A stretch of DNA of 64,000 nt from Desulfoluna limicola (GCF_021654575.1 NZ_AP024488.1:5545501-5609500); one strand, 5' to 3'. Positions 50,013 to 60,833 are shown, numbered from the stretch's first letter. Numbers and translations are program-made. The notes: generated by a model not told the origin, from the letters alone.

Positions 50013-51734
50013 ATGTCCCAGTTGGACTGGATGATTGTCGGGGGGTATCTTCTTTTCAGCGTGGCGCTGGGTCTCTATTTTTCCCGGCGGGCTTTGAGGA
50101 GTGTGGATGACTATTTTGTCTCCGGGCGGTCTTTCCCCTGGTGGCTGGCGGGTGTCTCCATGGTGGCCTCGGCCTTTGCCATCGACACCCCGTTGGGGAT
50201 CACGGGGCTGGTGGCGGAAAACGGCATCCCCGGGGTGTGGTTTGCCTGGTCCTTTGTGCTGGGCGGGGCAGGGACCCTTGGCGCCTTTCTTTTTTCGGCC
50301 ATGCTTCGGCGCTCTCGCATCATCACGACGGCCGAGCTCATCGAACTGCGGTACTCCGGCCCCCAGGCCGCGGTTTTAAGGGGCTTTAAGGGGATTTATT
50401 TCGGCGTGTTTGCCAACGCCATCACCCTGGGCTGGATTTTAAAGGCGGTGTGGACGCTGTCCGAGGTGGTGGTGCCGGGGGTGAACCGGGACCTGCTCCT
50501 TTTTGTGCTTTTGGTTTTTACCTTGATCTATACCGCCATGAGCGGGCTCTGGGGCATTGCGGCCACGGATTTTATTCAGTTTATTATCGGCAGCATCGGT
50601 TCCTTTCTCCTCGCCTTTTACGCCTGGCGGTACATCGGCGGCGTGGATCAGGTTGTGGCCGGGTTTACGGCCAAGTACGGGGCGGCGGATGCCGCCTTTC
50701 GGCTCTCTTTCCTTCCGGAGGTGGGGACGCCCTTTTTTGTCACCTTTGTGGTGTTCATGACGTTGAAGTGGTGGGGGAACCCGCCGCCTGCCATCACCCA
50801 GCGCATCATCGCGTCGAGAGATGAGAAGGATGCCTCGTTGGCCACCCTCTTTTTTGCCGTGGTGGCCTTCGGGTTCAACTACTGGCCCATGATTTTTGCC
50901 GCCATGGTCTCCCTCATCGCCTTTCCGGACGCGTCCAGCCCGGAGATCGGCTACGCCATGCTGGTGACGACACTTCTACCCTCGGGGTTGCTGGGGTTGA
51001 TGATGGCCTCTTTAATGGCCGCCTTCATGTCCACGGTGGATACCCACATCAACTATGGTGCCTCCTACATGGTGAACGACATCTACCGCCGCTTTATGGT
51101 GAAGGATGCCTCTGAGAAGCATTATGTCCGGGCCTCCCAGGTAAGCACAGTGATCATGTTGCTGGTTGCGGTGGCCGTGGCATACAACCTCGATTCTGTT
51201 GCCGATGCGTGGTATTATATGTCCATGATTACTGCCGGGTACGGCATTGTCATCGTGATTCGCTGGTTCTGGTGGCGGGTCAACGCATGGGCGGAGATCG
51301 CCGCCCTTGCCACCTCCGGGTTTACCAGCACGCTTCTCTCCCCCAAGTTCGCACAGGCTCTGGGGTACTGGGACGCCATCCCTCATATCAGGTGGCAGTA
51401 CCGATTCCTGATTGTGGTGGGGGTCTGCACGGTGAGCTGGCTTGTGGTTTGTTTTCTGACGGAGCCCGATGACGAGGCCCACCTGGTGGCATTTTGTGAA
51501 CGGGTGAAGCCATTTCCCGCCTTCTGGGGGCCCATTTACAGAAACTACCCGCACATTGAGTGGCGACCTGGCTTTGGAAAGGCCTGCATGCTCTGGGCTG
51601 GCGGTGCTATCGGGGTCTACAGTTTCTGCTTCGGCATGGGAAGCCTGATGTTTTTAAAATTTGGTCAATCCGCCTTGCTTCTCGCCGTTTCCGGCTGTAT
51701 CGGTTTTTTGATCTTTAAGGTGTGGAGGCCGTAA
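50013..51734 (+). CDS. Sodium:solute symporter (SSS family)
   Basis: A 573-residue, ~13-14 span membrane carrier that uses the sodium gradient to take up a small solute. Marks: the N-terminal LDWMIVGGYLLFSVALG, the FVSGRSFPWWLAG turn after the first span, the AFAIDTPLGITGLV region, and MSTVDTHINYGASYMVND, which matches the conserved Na+-binding S-T-x-D segment (SSTVDS in the family). Substrate cannot be read from sequence; proline-, pantothenate- and acetate-type carriers share the fold. ATG 50013 follows GGAGGT; an open frame further up crosses repeat copy 17 and is not used. The C-terminal ~90 residues contain an extra cytosolic loop and two spans. Confidence 0.9.
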   Translation: MSQLDWMIVGGYLLFSVALGLYFSRRALRSVDDYFVSGRSFPWWLAGVSMVASAFAIDTPLGITGLVAENGIPGVWFAWSFVLGGAGTLGAFLFSAMLRRSRIITTAELIELRYSGPQAAVLRGFKGIYFGVFANAITLGWILKAVWTLSEVVVPGVNRDLLLFVLLVFTLIYTAMSGLWGIAATDFIQFIIGSIGSFLLAFYAWRYIGGVDQVVAGFTAKYGAADAAFRLSFLPEVGTPFFVTFVVFMTLKWWGNPPPAITQRIIASRDEKDASLATLFFAVVAFGFNYWPMIFAAMVSLIAFPDASSPEIGYAMLVTTLLPSGLLGLMMASLMAAFMSTVDTHINYGASYMVNDIYRRFMVKDASEKHYVRASQVSTVIMLLVAVAVAYNLDSVADAWYYMSMITAGYGIVIVIRWFWWRVNAWAEIAALATSGFTSTLLSPKFAQALGYWDAIPHIRWQYRFLIVVGVCTVSWLVVCFLTEPDDEAHLVAFCERVKPFPAFWGPIYRNYPHIEWRPGFGKACMLWAGGAIGVYSFCFGMGSLMFLKFGQSALLLAVSGCIGFLIFKVWRP

Positions 51735-52040
51735 CGCAACCCAGATTGCACCCCCTCGTTCCTCGCGCCCATGAGAGTCGTTTTGACGTTCTGTGGGCAT
51801 GGTGCCTTGTGCCAGGGCACCCGTTGCCGCAGGGGGGCACGACCCCCCCCCCTTTTTTTGAACCTGCGAGTCGCGCGTTTCAACTGCTTGGCGCGGCAGG
51901 GGTATTTAAGGCAATTGTTTTGACAGGTGGGCTGAGTGGCCTTATCTTGGTTGGCTTTTTGAACACCTCCTTATCGAACATACCAGCGACATAATTTGAA
52001 TGCACCAGGTACCCCGGTACCACGCTATAGAGGAACCACT
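51735..52040. other. Short intergenic region with a repeat remnant
   Basis: Contains the exact loop TCGTTCCTC at 51756-51764 with weak flanking pairing and a C10/T7 run (51843-51860). Nothing else is seen before the DUF6178-like gene. Confidence 0.5.
51744..51770. repeat. Mosaic hairpin repeat remnant
   Basis: Loop TCGTTCCTC (51756-51764) flanked by GCACCCCC and GCGCCC. There is no paired stem and the outer modules are missing. Confidence 0.35.
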
Positions 52041-53780
52041 ATGAATCTCGAAAAGAAAATGGAACTGAAGGGGAGCCTCTCTCCCGCGGACGCGGCTCGG
52101 TATGAGCGACGTCTGGCAATCATGGGGATGGAGCCGGAGCAGGCGCTGGACGCCATTATCAGCGATCCCACCCCGGCGACCCTTGTGCAGTCTTTTCCCC
52201 ACCAGGACCTCTATTTTCTCGTGAATGATATCGGGGTGGAGGATGCCCTTCCCGTTCTGGCGGTGGCCTCTTCCGCGCAGTGGGAGTTTTTCCTTGATGT
52301 CGAGGTGTGGCACCGGGACCTCCTCGACGCCGACGCCCTGACCCGATGGTTCGACCTCCTTCTCAAGGCGGACCCCAGGCGATGCGTCAACTGGATGGTG
52401 GCCGAGCACACCGCATTTTTTGAGTCCTACCTTGCCCGCTACATTGAGGTCCGGGTGCGGGAGAAGGACGAGGACCCTTCTGACTTCGGTCCCGGGTGGT
52501 TTACCTTTGATGACTGGTTTTACATCCGTCATCGAGAGATTCCGGAAGGGCCGGTGGAGGACGGGGCTCCTTACATTCATCCGGGCGACCGGAACGACGT
52601 GGTGTTTTCTATTCTTCAAACCCTCTCCACCGAGGATCACCCCCGCTTTCAGAGTGTGCTGCTGGAGGCCGTCAGTGTTCTTTCCGCGGAGGTCGAAGAA
52701 GAGAGTTACCGTTTTCATAACGTTCGGCTTTCTGAAAAAGGGTTTCTCCCCTTTGACGAAGCGCTGGCGGTTTACGTCCCCCTCTCGACGGATGCGTTGC
52801 GCAAGGGGGTTCGAAAGACGGTTCCCCACGACGGGCCCACCGTGGTGCCGCACTCGCACACGGATGTTGTCAGTGAAGGGTCTCTGTTCTCGGATGCCCT
52901 GGCTCTGGTGGATGATGCGGTGCTTTTGTCCTCCCTTCAGATGGAGTTTGCCGTCCTCTGCAACCGGGTGATCGCCGCCGATCAGAAACCGGTGCGGGAA
53001 CGTGCCGAGCTTGCCGGGGTGGTAAAGAAGGTCTGCGGCTATATCTCCCTGGGACTTGAGGCGCTCAATCGCGACGCAGACACAGAGAAATCTCTGGGGG
53101 CGTGGCTTGTGGAGGCGGGGCTTGAAGAGATCTTCCGGGTGGGGTATGGCCTCGCCATGGGGCTGAAGTTCAAGGCCGAGCGGTGGCGCAAAGAGAGCTG
53201 GCTGCTGGGCCAGGGGCTCTCCCTCTCCCTTCTCGGTGAAGCCTGGATGGGTGTCACCGGGGGCCTGCTTTTGAACCGTCCTCTCTACTTTGACAATTAC
53301 AACACCGGTGGCCTTTATCGTGAGTTCGAGACCCTTGCCGACATTGATGCCACTGAGAGGGTCCTGTCCGATGTGATGGGGATCGATGCCGTTCTCTCTC
53401 TGATCGATCCGGACCCCGCGCTTTTCAAGGGGCCCAATTTTACCCTCAAGAGCCTGCTTCTCACCCTGTGGGTGCCGGCCTGGTTGGGGGATACGGACCA
53501 CACCGGCCCCATCACCATGGCGCAGGTGAAGCGTCTCCTTTCCAGCATCTGGGCTCAGGAAGGGGAGGGGCAGAGCATCTCGGAAGAGGTAAAGGGGCAT
53601 TTCCTCTCATGGCTTGCCGATGAAACCGGCCTTGACAAGGTGGAGGTGGGCGAGCGGCTTGCTGGGGCCCTTGAGCGACTCTTTGCTGAGGTGGCCGATG
53701 AGTACGGTCCCATTGATCCCGAACGTGCCGACGCCCGGTTTATCCACCTCTTTATTCTGGACGCCGCCTCTCTTGGGTAA
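52041..53780 (+). CDS. DUF6178-like protein of unknown function
   Basis: A 579-residue soluble protein, mostly helical, with no signal peptide or membrane span. It contains acidic regions such as HPGDRNDVVFSI, VEEESYRFHNVRLSEKGFLP and, near the end, LSWLADETGLDKVEVGE. The layout (N-terminal PADAARYERRLAIMGMEPEQALDAI, then a repeated DDWFYIRHREI-type core) recalls the DUF6178 proteins of sulfate reducers and relatives, for which no function is known; the link is from memory and uncertain. ATG 52041 follows AGAGGA. It has its own gap on both sides. A 550-codon open frame on the opposite strand is a compositional shadow. Confidence 0.75.
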   Translation: MNLEKKMELKGSLSPADAARYERRLAIMGMEPEQALDAIISDPTPATLVQSFPHQDLYFLVNDIGVEDALPVLAVASSAQWEFFLDVEVWHRDLLDADALTRWFDLLLKADPRRCVNWMVAEHTAFFESYLARYIEVRVREKDEDPSDFGPGWFTFDDWFYIRHREIPEGPVEDGAPYIHPGDRNDVVFSILQTLSTEDHPRFQSVLLEAVSVLSAEVEEESYRFHNVRLSEKGFLPFDEALAVYVPLSTDALRKGVRKTVPHDGPTVVPHSHTDVVSEGSLFSDALALVDDAVLLSSLQMEFAVLCNRVIAADQKPVRERAELAGVVKKVCGYISLGLEALNRDADTEKSLGAWLVEAGLEEIFRVGYGLAMGLKFKAERWRKESWLLGQGLSLSLLGEAWMGVTGGLLLNRPLYFDNYNTGGLYREFETLADIDATERVLSDVMGIDAVLSLIDPDPALFKGPNFTLKSLLLTLWVPAWLGDTDHTGPITMAQVKRLLSSIWAQEGEGQSISEEVKGHFLSWLADETGLDKVEVGERLAGALERLFAEVADEYGPIDPERADARFIHLFILDAASLG

Positions 53781-54121
53781 GCTGACTTGACAGCGGTCTG
53801 TGCTCCGGGTGGCGTGCCGCCCGGAGCCATGCCGCAGGCTTGTGTAAGCCCCCCGCTTAAGAAAAGAATGTTGACTCCTCTGTGGCATCTGGAGTAGCAT
53901 TTTATATCGCCTCGTAAATACGGACAAAAAGTCCTTACCCTCTGCGATGCGCCTCTCTCTTTTCAGGGTCCGGTCCCCTTCCTTCTGAGTCATACCTACC
54001 TACCGGACAGCAGTCTCTGACCCATCAGCCTTACATCACAGCCCTTTTTTTACTGATTTGCAGTACCTCGTATCCCTATGTGAATTGACTCTCTTTTTTG
54101 GGGGCATTTTGAGGAGGTTTC
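53781..54121. other. Intergenic upstream of the GAF-kinase-Usp operon (~340 bp)
   Basis: No gene or clear RNA structure. The right end has the ribosome site GAGGAGGT for the GAF gene. The operon promoter should be here, but I cannot name a -35/-10 pair. Confidence 0.5.
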
Positions 54122-54685
54122 ATGACCTTTGAACCGGAAAGGAAGATCGGTCTGCCTCAGTTTCGGGCCATCAGCCATGCTATCTCACGTTATGAAGATA
54201 TCACCATGCTCGGGCACCATATGGTGGAGAGCATCTGCATCACCTTTGAGATCAAAGCGGCCAGTATTCTTCTTTTTGACGACCGTGAAAAGCGACTCAT
54301 CAATGTCTGCAGCCATGGTCTCAGCGAAGAGTACAACCGGGTGGTGCCGGAGTTCTCGGACAGGTTTCAGGAGTTCACCCAGGGGCGATGGGTCTACTTC
54401 GAAGATTTTGCCAACGACCCGAGGGTAAAGAACAAGGCCGTCGTGGAGAAAGAGGGGATCGCGTCCATGCTGTCGGTGCCCATCAAGCGCAGCGAGCACA
54501 TCCTGGGCCTCTTGAAGCTCTACAATACGGAGCACTGGATTCTTCATAAAGAAGACATCATGAGTGTTTCGGTCCTTGCCGAGCAGTATGGGCTGGTGAT
54601 CGAAAACAATGGGCTTCAGAATTTTTTGACTGAGGTTAAAGTGGCCATGGGAAGCCTTCCCCTGCGCAAGCTGAAAGGGCTTTAA
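54122..54685 (+). CDS. GAF-domain sensory protein
   Basis: A 187-residue single GAF domain: helix start RAISHAISRYEDITMLGHH, given in part as ISRYEDITMLG; strand AASILLFDDREKRLINVCSHG in part as ASILLFDD; WVYFEDFANDPRV; GIASMLSVPIKRSEHILGLL in part as IASMLSVPI; and a C-terminal helix (LAEQYGLVIENN). GAF domains bind small ligands or tetrapyrroles and control attached or partner proteins; no output domain is fused here. One nucleotide separates its stop from the kinase-like gene, so the two are co-translated and the kinase-like protein is the likely partner. The start ATG 54122 has a strong GAGGAGGT upstream. Confidence 0.85.
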   Translation: MTFEPERKIGLPQFRAISHAISRYEDITMLGHHMVESICITFEIKAASILLFDDREKRLINVCSHGLSEEYNRVVPEFSDRFQEFTQGRWVYFEDFANDPRVKNKAVVEKEGIASMLSVPIKRSEHILGLLKLYNTEHWILHKEDIMSVSVLAEQYGLVIENNGLQNFLTEVKVAMGSLPLRKLKGL

Positions 54686-54686
54686 C

Positions 54687-55592
54687 ATGGGCGGGCGGCT
54701 TGTCACCGATACCTCCGATTTCATGTCCATCGATATTGGCGACCGGGTTGCCGTGGGCGGTCGTGAGTACCGGGTCACAGGAAATGCCCGGGAAGGGCGC
54801 TTTGGGGTGGAAGACCCGAAGATGTGGGTGAAGTGGGTTGTGGACGAGGAGAGTGGGGACCGAAAGTTAATGAAGCTGGTCTTCTTTGAAACCTTTGTCA
54901 CCTCATTGGGAGGGGTAAAGATTCGATGTTTTCGCGACCCGGTGAAGGAGGGTGATATCCTGGCGCTGGTGAAGGACCACCCCTATTTCATGCAGGGCGT
55001 TGCGTACAGTGACAACCAGGACAACAGCGTTCGGATCATCGAGGTGGTTCGGGGGAAAAATTTTTATTTCTATATCGAAGGCCTCCAGATGTCCCACAGG
55101 GCGTACTACGATGAGGTGCTTCCCGGTATTCTCAAGCACCTGGTGAAGGCCTTCGAGTCCCTCAGGTACCTCCATATCAACGGGTTTCGGCACGGGGATG
55201 TGCGGAATGACCATATCATCATCGACAGGGACTCAGGCAATTACACCTGGATTGATTTTGATTACGATTACCAGGCCACGGAAAATCCCTTTGGGTTGGA
55301 TATCTTTGGTATGGGGAATATTCTTCTTTACGCCATCGGGATGGGGTTTCATACCCTTCACCTGATCAAGTACGACACCCGAAAATACGGAAATCTTTTT
55401 GAATCGCTTGAACCGGCGGATTTGTCAATTCTGGATGGGAACCGAGTGATGAATCTGCGCAAGGTTTACCCTTACATCCCCAAGGCCCTGAACAATATTT
55501 TGCTTCATTTCTCAAGGGGCTGTGAGGTGTATTACGAAAGCACGGATGAGCTGATCGAGGACGTCAACCGCTGTCTTTATTCTATCTTCTAA
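54687..55592 (+). CDS. Protein kinase-like (ePK/APH fold) protein
   Basis: A 301-residue soluble protein. The N-terminal part has a short beta domain (IDIGDRVAVGGREYRVTG) rather than a plain glycine loop. The kinase hallmarks come later: GFRHGDVRNDHIII (catalytic loop, Asp and Asn/His pair), and IDFDYDY in place of DFG (Mg-binding Asp), followed by DIFGMGNILLYAIG as in kinases and APH enzymes. A lysine in LMKLVFFETF could serve as the ATP lysine. The substrate is unknown: protein kinase and small-molecule kinase are both open. It sits 1 bp after the GAF gene and 25 bp before a Usp gene. Confidence 0.75.
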   Translation: MGGRLVTDTSDFMSIDIGDRVAVGGREYRVTGNAREGRFGVEDPKMWVKWVVDEESGDRKLMKLVFFETFVTSLGGVKIRCFRDPVKEGDILALVKDHPYFMQGVAYSDNQDNSVRIIEVVRGKNFYFYIEGLQMSHRAYYDEVLPGILKHLVKAFESLRYLHINGFRHGDVRNDHIIIDRDSGNYTWIDFDYDYQATENPFGLDIFGMGNILLYAIGMGFHTLHLIKYDTRKYGNLFESLEPADLSILDGNRVMNLRKVYPYIPKALNNILLHFSRGCEVYYESTDELIEDVNRCLYSIF

Positions 55593-55617
55593 TGGGTTCT
55601 ACCAACCGGAGGTGGGC

Positions 55618-56061
55618 ATGGATTCTATCTTAATTGCTCTCAGTGATTCCATGAGCTCCAAGGCGGTGCTGGAATATGTTCTGGCCATGGCCTGGTGCCC
55701 CGAAAGTGTACAGGTCACCCTGCTCCATGTATTTCGCAAGCAATCGGGCGGGGAAGAGCTGATGGGGCAAAAGTACATGAAAAAGCAGCCAGCCAGGTAC
55801 ATGGAGATTCTGGAGCAGGCCAGGGACCGGTTTGCGGAGAAGGGGGTTCCCCCCGGGAACATCACCCTCAAGATGGTCACGGAACCCTACGACACCATTG
55901 CCGACGGCATTATCGACCAGGCCCGGAAGATCAAGCCCTCCCTGGTGGTGATCGGCCGAAAGCGCATGAGCAAGGCCGAAGAGTTTGTTCTGGGGGATGC
56001 CAGCATAAAATTGGTGCGTGCCTTAGAGGACATGGCCGTCCTGGTGGTGAAGGTACTCTGA
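55618..56061 (+). CDS. Universal stress protein (UspA family)
   Basis: A 147-residue single-domain Usp with the N-terminal strand DSILIALSDS, the dimer helix VLEYVLAMAW, and the ATP loop near the C-terminus: VVIGRKRMSKAEEFVLGDASIKLVR (given in part as VIGRKRMSKAEEF and LGDASIKLV), close to the G-x2-G-x9-G-S/T rule but with R-K-R replacing the first glycines, so nucleotide binding may differ. A Cys (residue ~27) is near the start. ATG 55618 sits right behind GGAGGTGGGC; a GTG at 55612 is in frame but less likely. It ends the GAF-kinase-Usp operon and is followed by a terminator. Confidence 0.9.
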   Translation: MDSILIALSDSMSSKAVLEYVLAMAWCPESVQVTLLHVFRKQSGGEELMGQKYMKKQPARYMEILEQARDRFAEKGVPPGNITLKMVTEPYDTIADGIIDQARKIKPSLVVIGRKRMSKAEEFVLGDASIKLVRALEDMAVLVVKVL

Positions 56062-56095
56062 CGTTTCGAAGGGAAAAAACAATGGCGCAATTGAA

Positions 56096-56137
56096 GGGGC
56101 TGTTCATGGTCAAATGACCATGGCGGTCCCTTTTTTT
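56096..56137 (+). terminator. Rho-independent terminator of the GAF-kinase-Usp operon
   Basis: A long imperfect stem: GGGGCTGTTCATGGTC pairs with GACCATGGCGGTCCC around AAAT, and seven T follow at 56131-56137. It lies 35 bp after the usp stop. Confidence 0.8.
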
Positions 56138-56204
56138 ATTTGTGGGGTGTGGTCAGGGGGGAATGCACAAGCATGCCTTCTATGGTTCAAGTGGCCAAAA
56201 AAAT

Positions 56205-56366
56205 GCCTCCGGCGGCAAGGTGTGCCACCTTGAAACCAGGTTGCAAATGCGCTTTGTCCTTCGTTCCTCAGGCCAAATCACATTTGCCTGAGGTTTTAGA
56301 TTGACCCGATATTTTTTTAAAAGACCTGTTTGGCAACCTTTTTAAAAGGTTGGCCCCCGGCAGGGC
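56205..56366. repeat. Mosaic hairpin repeat, copy 18 (long form, no terminal repeats)
   Basis: GCCTCCGGCGGC, then CAAGGTGTGCCACCTTG, then a central hairpin (arms 56243-56260 and 56270-56287, few mismatches) with loop TCGTTCCTC (56261-56269). Then AAGACCTGTTTGGCAACC, GGTTGGCCCCC and GGGCCGCCGGAGGC. Confidence 0.88.
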
Positions 56367-56391
56367 CGCCGGAGGCATCCTTAACCTGGCT

Positions 56392-56524
56392 GCCTCCGGC
56401 GGCAAGGGTGGCGAAGCCACTTAGGCATAAACACCTTGAAAGCGGGTTGCGAATGGGAACTCGACACCCACAAATTGACGAAACCCGTATCGCATTCGCA
56501 CACCTGGGGTGCAGGGGAGCATCC
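56392..56524. repeat. Mosaic hairpin repeat, copy 19 (nested hairpin, altered centre)
   Basis: GCCTCCGGCGGCAAGG with nested GGTGGCGAAGCCAC and TTAGGCA, then ACACCTTG. GCGAATG and CATTCGC bracket a longer centre without the consensus loop. Then TGGGGTGCAGGGG and AGCATCCCCTG. The last end module is missing where the Sir2 gene begins. Confidence 0.75.
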
Positions 56525-56528
56525 CCTG

Positions 56529-57281
56529 CTACGGTCCGGTGGGGATGGCCACAGCCTCGGTGAGGCGGCTGAGAACGGAGCCTGCGCCGCCCTGGAGGAA
56601 GATGTCGCTGGTGGTGGCGGTGAGGGGGGTAGGGGTGGGGTTGACCTCAATGATGGTGGCTCCGTTTTGTTTGGCAAGGACGGGCATCATGGCCGCCGGA
56701 TGGACCACGGCTGAGGTGCCCACCACCAGCATGGCATCGCACTGGGAGGCAAACTCCCGGGATCGCGTGAGGGCTTCAAGGGGGATGGACTCTCCGTAAA
56801 AGACGCAGTCGGGCCTGTAGACACCGCCGCATTGGCAATGGGGCGGCAGGAAGGTGAGGGGGATGTCGGCACTTGCCGCCTGGTGGCCGCAGTCAAGGCA
56901 GCTGAGGGTGGCAAAGGTCCCGTGAAACTCAATGACGTCCCGGCTTCCGGCTTTCTGGTGGAGGGAGTCGACGTTCTGGGTGATGACAGCGGACAGGCAG
57001 CCCCGGTTCTCGAGCTCTGCCAGGGCGAGGTGGCCCTTGTTGGGTTTGGCGGTGTCCAGTTTCCGCTTCAGGCCGCTGACGAGCACCTCCCAGACGCGGG
57101 CGGGGTCTTTCATGAACGCATCGACGTGGGCAAATTCCATGGGGTCGATCTCTTCCCAGAAGCTGCCCGGGCCCCGAAAAGGGGGGATACCGCTTTCAAC
57201 GGAGATACCGGCACCGGTGAGGGCAACGGTGAGGCGGCTGCGTGAAAGGATCTCTGCCGCTTGCTGAATCCTTGTCTCCAT
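56529..57281 (-). CDS. cobB: NAD-dependent protein deacylase (Sir2 family)
   Basis: A 250-residue sirtuin that removes acyl groups from lysine using NAD+. Marks: LTGAGISVESGIPPFRG (NAD loop; given as GAGISVESGIPPFRG), TQNVDSLHQKAG, EFHGTFA (catalytic His), the zinc pairs CLDC and CQC (Cys-X-Cys in the second pair), and VVGTSAVVHPA. ATG 57281 has GGGAGAG upstream; codons before it belong to the preceding gene's end region. It starts 17 bp after the stop of the metallo-beta-lactamase-fold gene on the same strand, so the two form an operon. The second zinc pair is CQCGG, one residue shorter than the usual C-x2-C, which is worth noting. Confidence 0.93.
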   Translation of the reverse strand: METRIQQAAEILSRSRLTVALTGAGISVESGIPPFRGPGSFWEEIDPMEFAHVDAFMKDPARVWEVLVSGLKRKLDTAKPNKGHLALAELENRGCLSAVITQNVDSLHQKAGSRDVIEFHGTFATLSCLDCGHQAASADIPLTFLPPHCQCGGVYRPDCVFYGESIPLEALTRSREFASQCDAMLVVGTSAVVHPAAMMPVLAKQNGATIIEVNPTPTPLTATTSDIFLQGGAGSVLSRLTEAVAIPTGP

Positions 57282-57298
57282 GACTCTCTCCCTATGGT

Positions 57299-58138
57299 TC
57301 AAATGGCCATAACGGTATCGGTACCTACGGCAAAGCAGTCCAGGGAGGACCCGGATTTAAGGATGTCATCCCGGCAGGCGTTGACGATGTTATCGATGGC
57401 GTCGTCTGTGTGTTCGGCGTTGTGGTGGATCAGGCCGAGGCGCTTGACGTCCGCCGTCAGGGCGAGTCGCAAGGTGTCGGGCCAGGCAGAGTGCCCCCAG
57501 CCCGTTCGAACGGCGTACTCCTCGGGGGTGTATTCGGCGTCGTGCAGCAGCAGGTCACTTCCCCGGACAAAATCAACGTACTCCTCAAATGAGGCTCCCC
57601 CCTCATGTTGCATGCCCAACTCGTTGTCGGTGAGGAAGACAAACTGGCGGTTCCCCTCGCGGATTCTGTAGCCCAGGCCGCCGTTTGGATGACTCATGGG
57701 GATGGTGTCGAAGCTGAGGTTGCCGATGGTGAAGTGGTCCATGGGAAACTCGGCGAAGGTGATGTGTTTTTTGATGTCTCGATACGGCACGGGGAAGGTG
57801 GGGGGAGAAAAGAGGGTGTCCAGGGCCTCCTCGATGTAATTCCCGCCGAAGGGAAGTCTCGGGATGGTGATGTTGCATGCGCTGTTGAAAAGGGGGGTAA
57901 AGGCGGTGAGGCCCATGACGTGGTCCCAGTGGACATGGGTAAAGAGAAGGTGGCAGGCGCTGCACCCTTCCCGCGTCATGAGGCTGCCGAGGTTGCGGAT
58001 TCCCGTGCCGGCATCCAGGATCACAAGGTCGTTGGTGTCGCTTCTCACCTCAAGACAGGTTGTATCGCCGCCGTAGGTCAGGTAGCCCGGTCCGGACACG
58101 GGGATCGAGCCGCGGGAGCCCCAGCACTTGATGTACAT
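57299..58138 (-). CDS. Metallo-beta-lactamase-fold hydrolase (phosphodiesterase/RNase Z-like branch)
   Basis: A 279-residue MBL-fold enzyme. The metal motif is HVHWDH (in LFTHVHWDHVMG), with DAGTGIRNLG before it; later metal ligands include His of MSHPNGGLGYR, Asp of LLLHDAEYTPEEY and His of LIHHNAEHTDD. It opens with WGSRGSIPVSGPGYLTYGGDT (in part), typical of the branch with PhnP, RNase Z and class II cyclic-nucleotide phosphodiesterases. The exact substrate cannot be read. ATG 58138 follows GAGGGAC. The Sir2 gene lies 17 bp downstream on the same strand. Confidence 0.9.
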   Translation of the reverse strand: MYIKCWGSRGSIPVSGPGYLTYGGDTTCLEVRSDTNDLVILDAGTGIRNLGSLMTREGCSACHLLFTHVHWDHVMGLTAFTPLFNSACNITIPRLPFGGNYIEEALDTLFSPPTFPVPYRDIKKHITFAEFPMDHFTIGNLSFDTIPMSHPNGGLGYRIREGNRQFVFLTDNELGMQHEGGASFEEYVDFVRGSDLLLHDAEYTPEEYAVRTGWGHSAWPDTLRLALTADVKRLGLIHHNAEHTDDAIDNIVNACRDDILKSGSSLDCFAVGTDTVMAI

Positions 58139-58876
58139 GTCGGTCCCTCAGGGGTCATGGGCATGGGGTCTTATCGGATGCCTCGCAAAAAACGGACACG
58201 TTTGTGCGGGCATTCACGGTGATGCGAGGGCATCATTATCATGCCGGGTTGAAGGGAAAGACACCCCGGGGGTGTCTTCTTTCTAAGCATTTTTAACAGC
58301 ATAGCTCAGAGGGATGGCTTCGTTCAAGTTGCTTGTGAGAAAAAATGGTGATCCTTAAGAGAAAAGTCGATACCCCAAAGGGGCCGCGGGGGGAGGCCAG
58401 GGCACGGGGCCTCATTCCGGTTGCTCGGGATGATTAGAGAAGGAGAGGTCGGGCTGTGGGCCCAAATGAATCTATCGTCAGGTTGTGACGAGGGGAAAAG
58501 AAGCGTCTTTGGGTTTTGATAATTCCCGGAGCAGTAACGAGCATGGGCTTTTTGCTCAGGTATGAAACCCACTACCAATGGTGGATGATGTTTTGGGTCG
58601 GTGAATGGTCCCTCATCTTGACATCCAATGTTACATCCATTACTATCTTGTTTCTTTCGGTACATTGTTTACAGTCGCGTATGTCTGTGCATGTTGTGAA
58701 TGTTCCGGGGGATCGATTCGTGAGTTTTTTTATGGGGAGTGGCTGCGTGGTTCCGTCGGGTTTGCTTTGTGTGTCCCCGGGACCCCAAGGTGGGTTGCTC
58801 TGAGGCTTTATTTTGCTGCATGTAAACCTTTCCGGCATCAACGGACAGACGATTTCATATGAAAGGAGATTTTTTC
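58139..58876. other. Divergent intergenic region (~740 bp), no gene seen
   Basis: Between the MBL-fold gene (minus) and the acyl-CoA dehydrogenase gene (plus). There are short open frames on both strands but none with a ribosome site and a recognisable product. The right 200 bp are AT-richer and must include the dehydrogenase promoter. No repeat copy is present. Confidence 0.5.
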
Positions 58877-60682
<1,806 letters not shown>

Positions 60683-60715
60683 GACCCGGCACCGGTATTC
60701 ATTGATCGGCATCAC

Positions 60716-60749
60716 AAAAACGGCTCTCCATCAGGGGGCCGTTTTTTTT
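60716..60749 (+). terminator. Rho-independent terminator of the acyl-CoA dehydrogenase gene
   Basis: CGGCTCTC (60721-60728) pairs with GGGGGCCG (60734-60741) using two G-T pairs, with loop CATCA. Five A lie before it and eight T after it (60742-60749). Confidence 0.85.
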
Positions 60750-60817
60750 GTTGCTGCGGTGTTTTGGAAGGCTCCAGCTTGTGCCCGGATGTTCCCCGGG
60801 AGACTCGGGACACCTGT

Positions 60818-60833
60818 CCCCCCCCCCCCCCCC
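60818..60833. repeat. Homopolymer tract of 16 C
   Basis: An uninterrupted C-run about 280 bp upstream of the exported-protein gene and outside any coding frame I accept. It mirrors the G15 tract at 7227. Confidence 0.8.

Larger units (their letters stand above)
56062..56528. other. Intergenic with repeat copies 18 and 19
   Basis: Convergent gap between the usp gene and the Sir2 gene. Apart from the terminator it is almost wholly two adjacent repeat copies (56205-56366 and 56392-56524). Confidence 0.65.

Noticed and set aside
51996..52040. Upstream in-frame extension of the DUF6178-like gene
   Set aside because: The ATG at 52041 has a good AGAGGA site; the 15 extra codons cover a palindromic GGTACC stretch and look non-coding.
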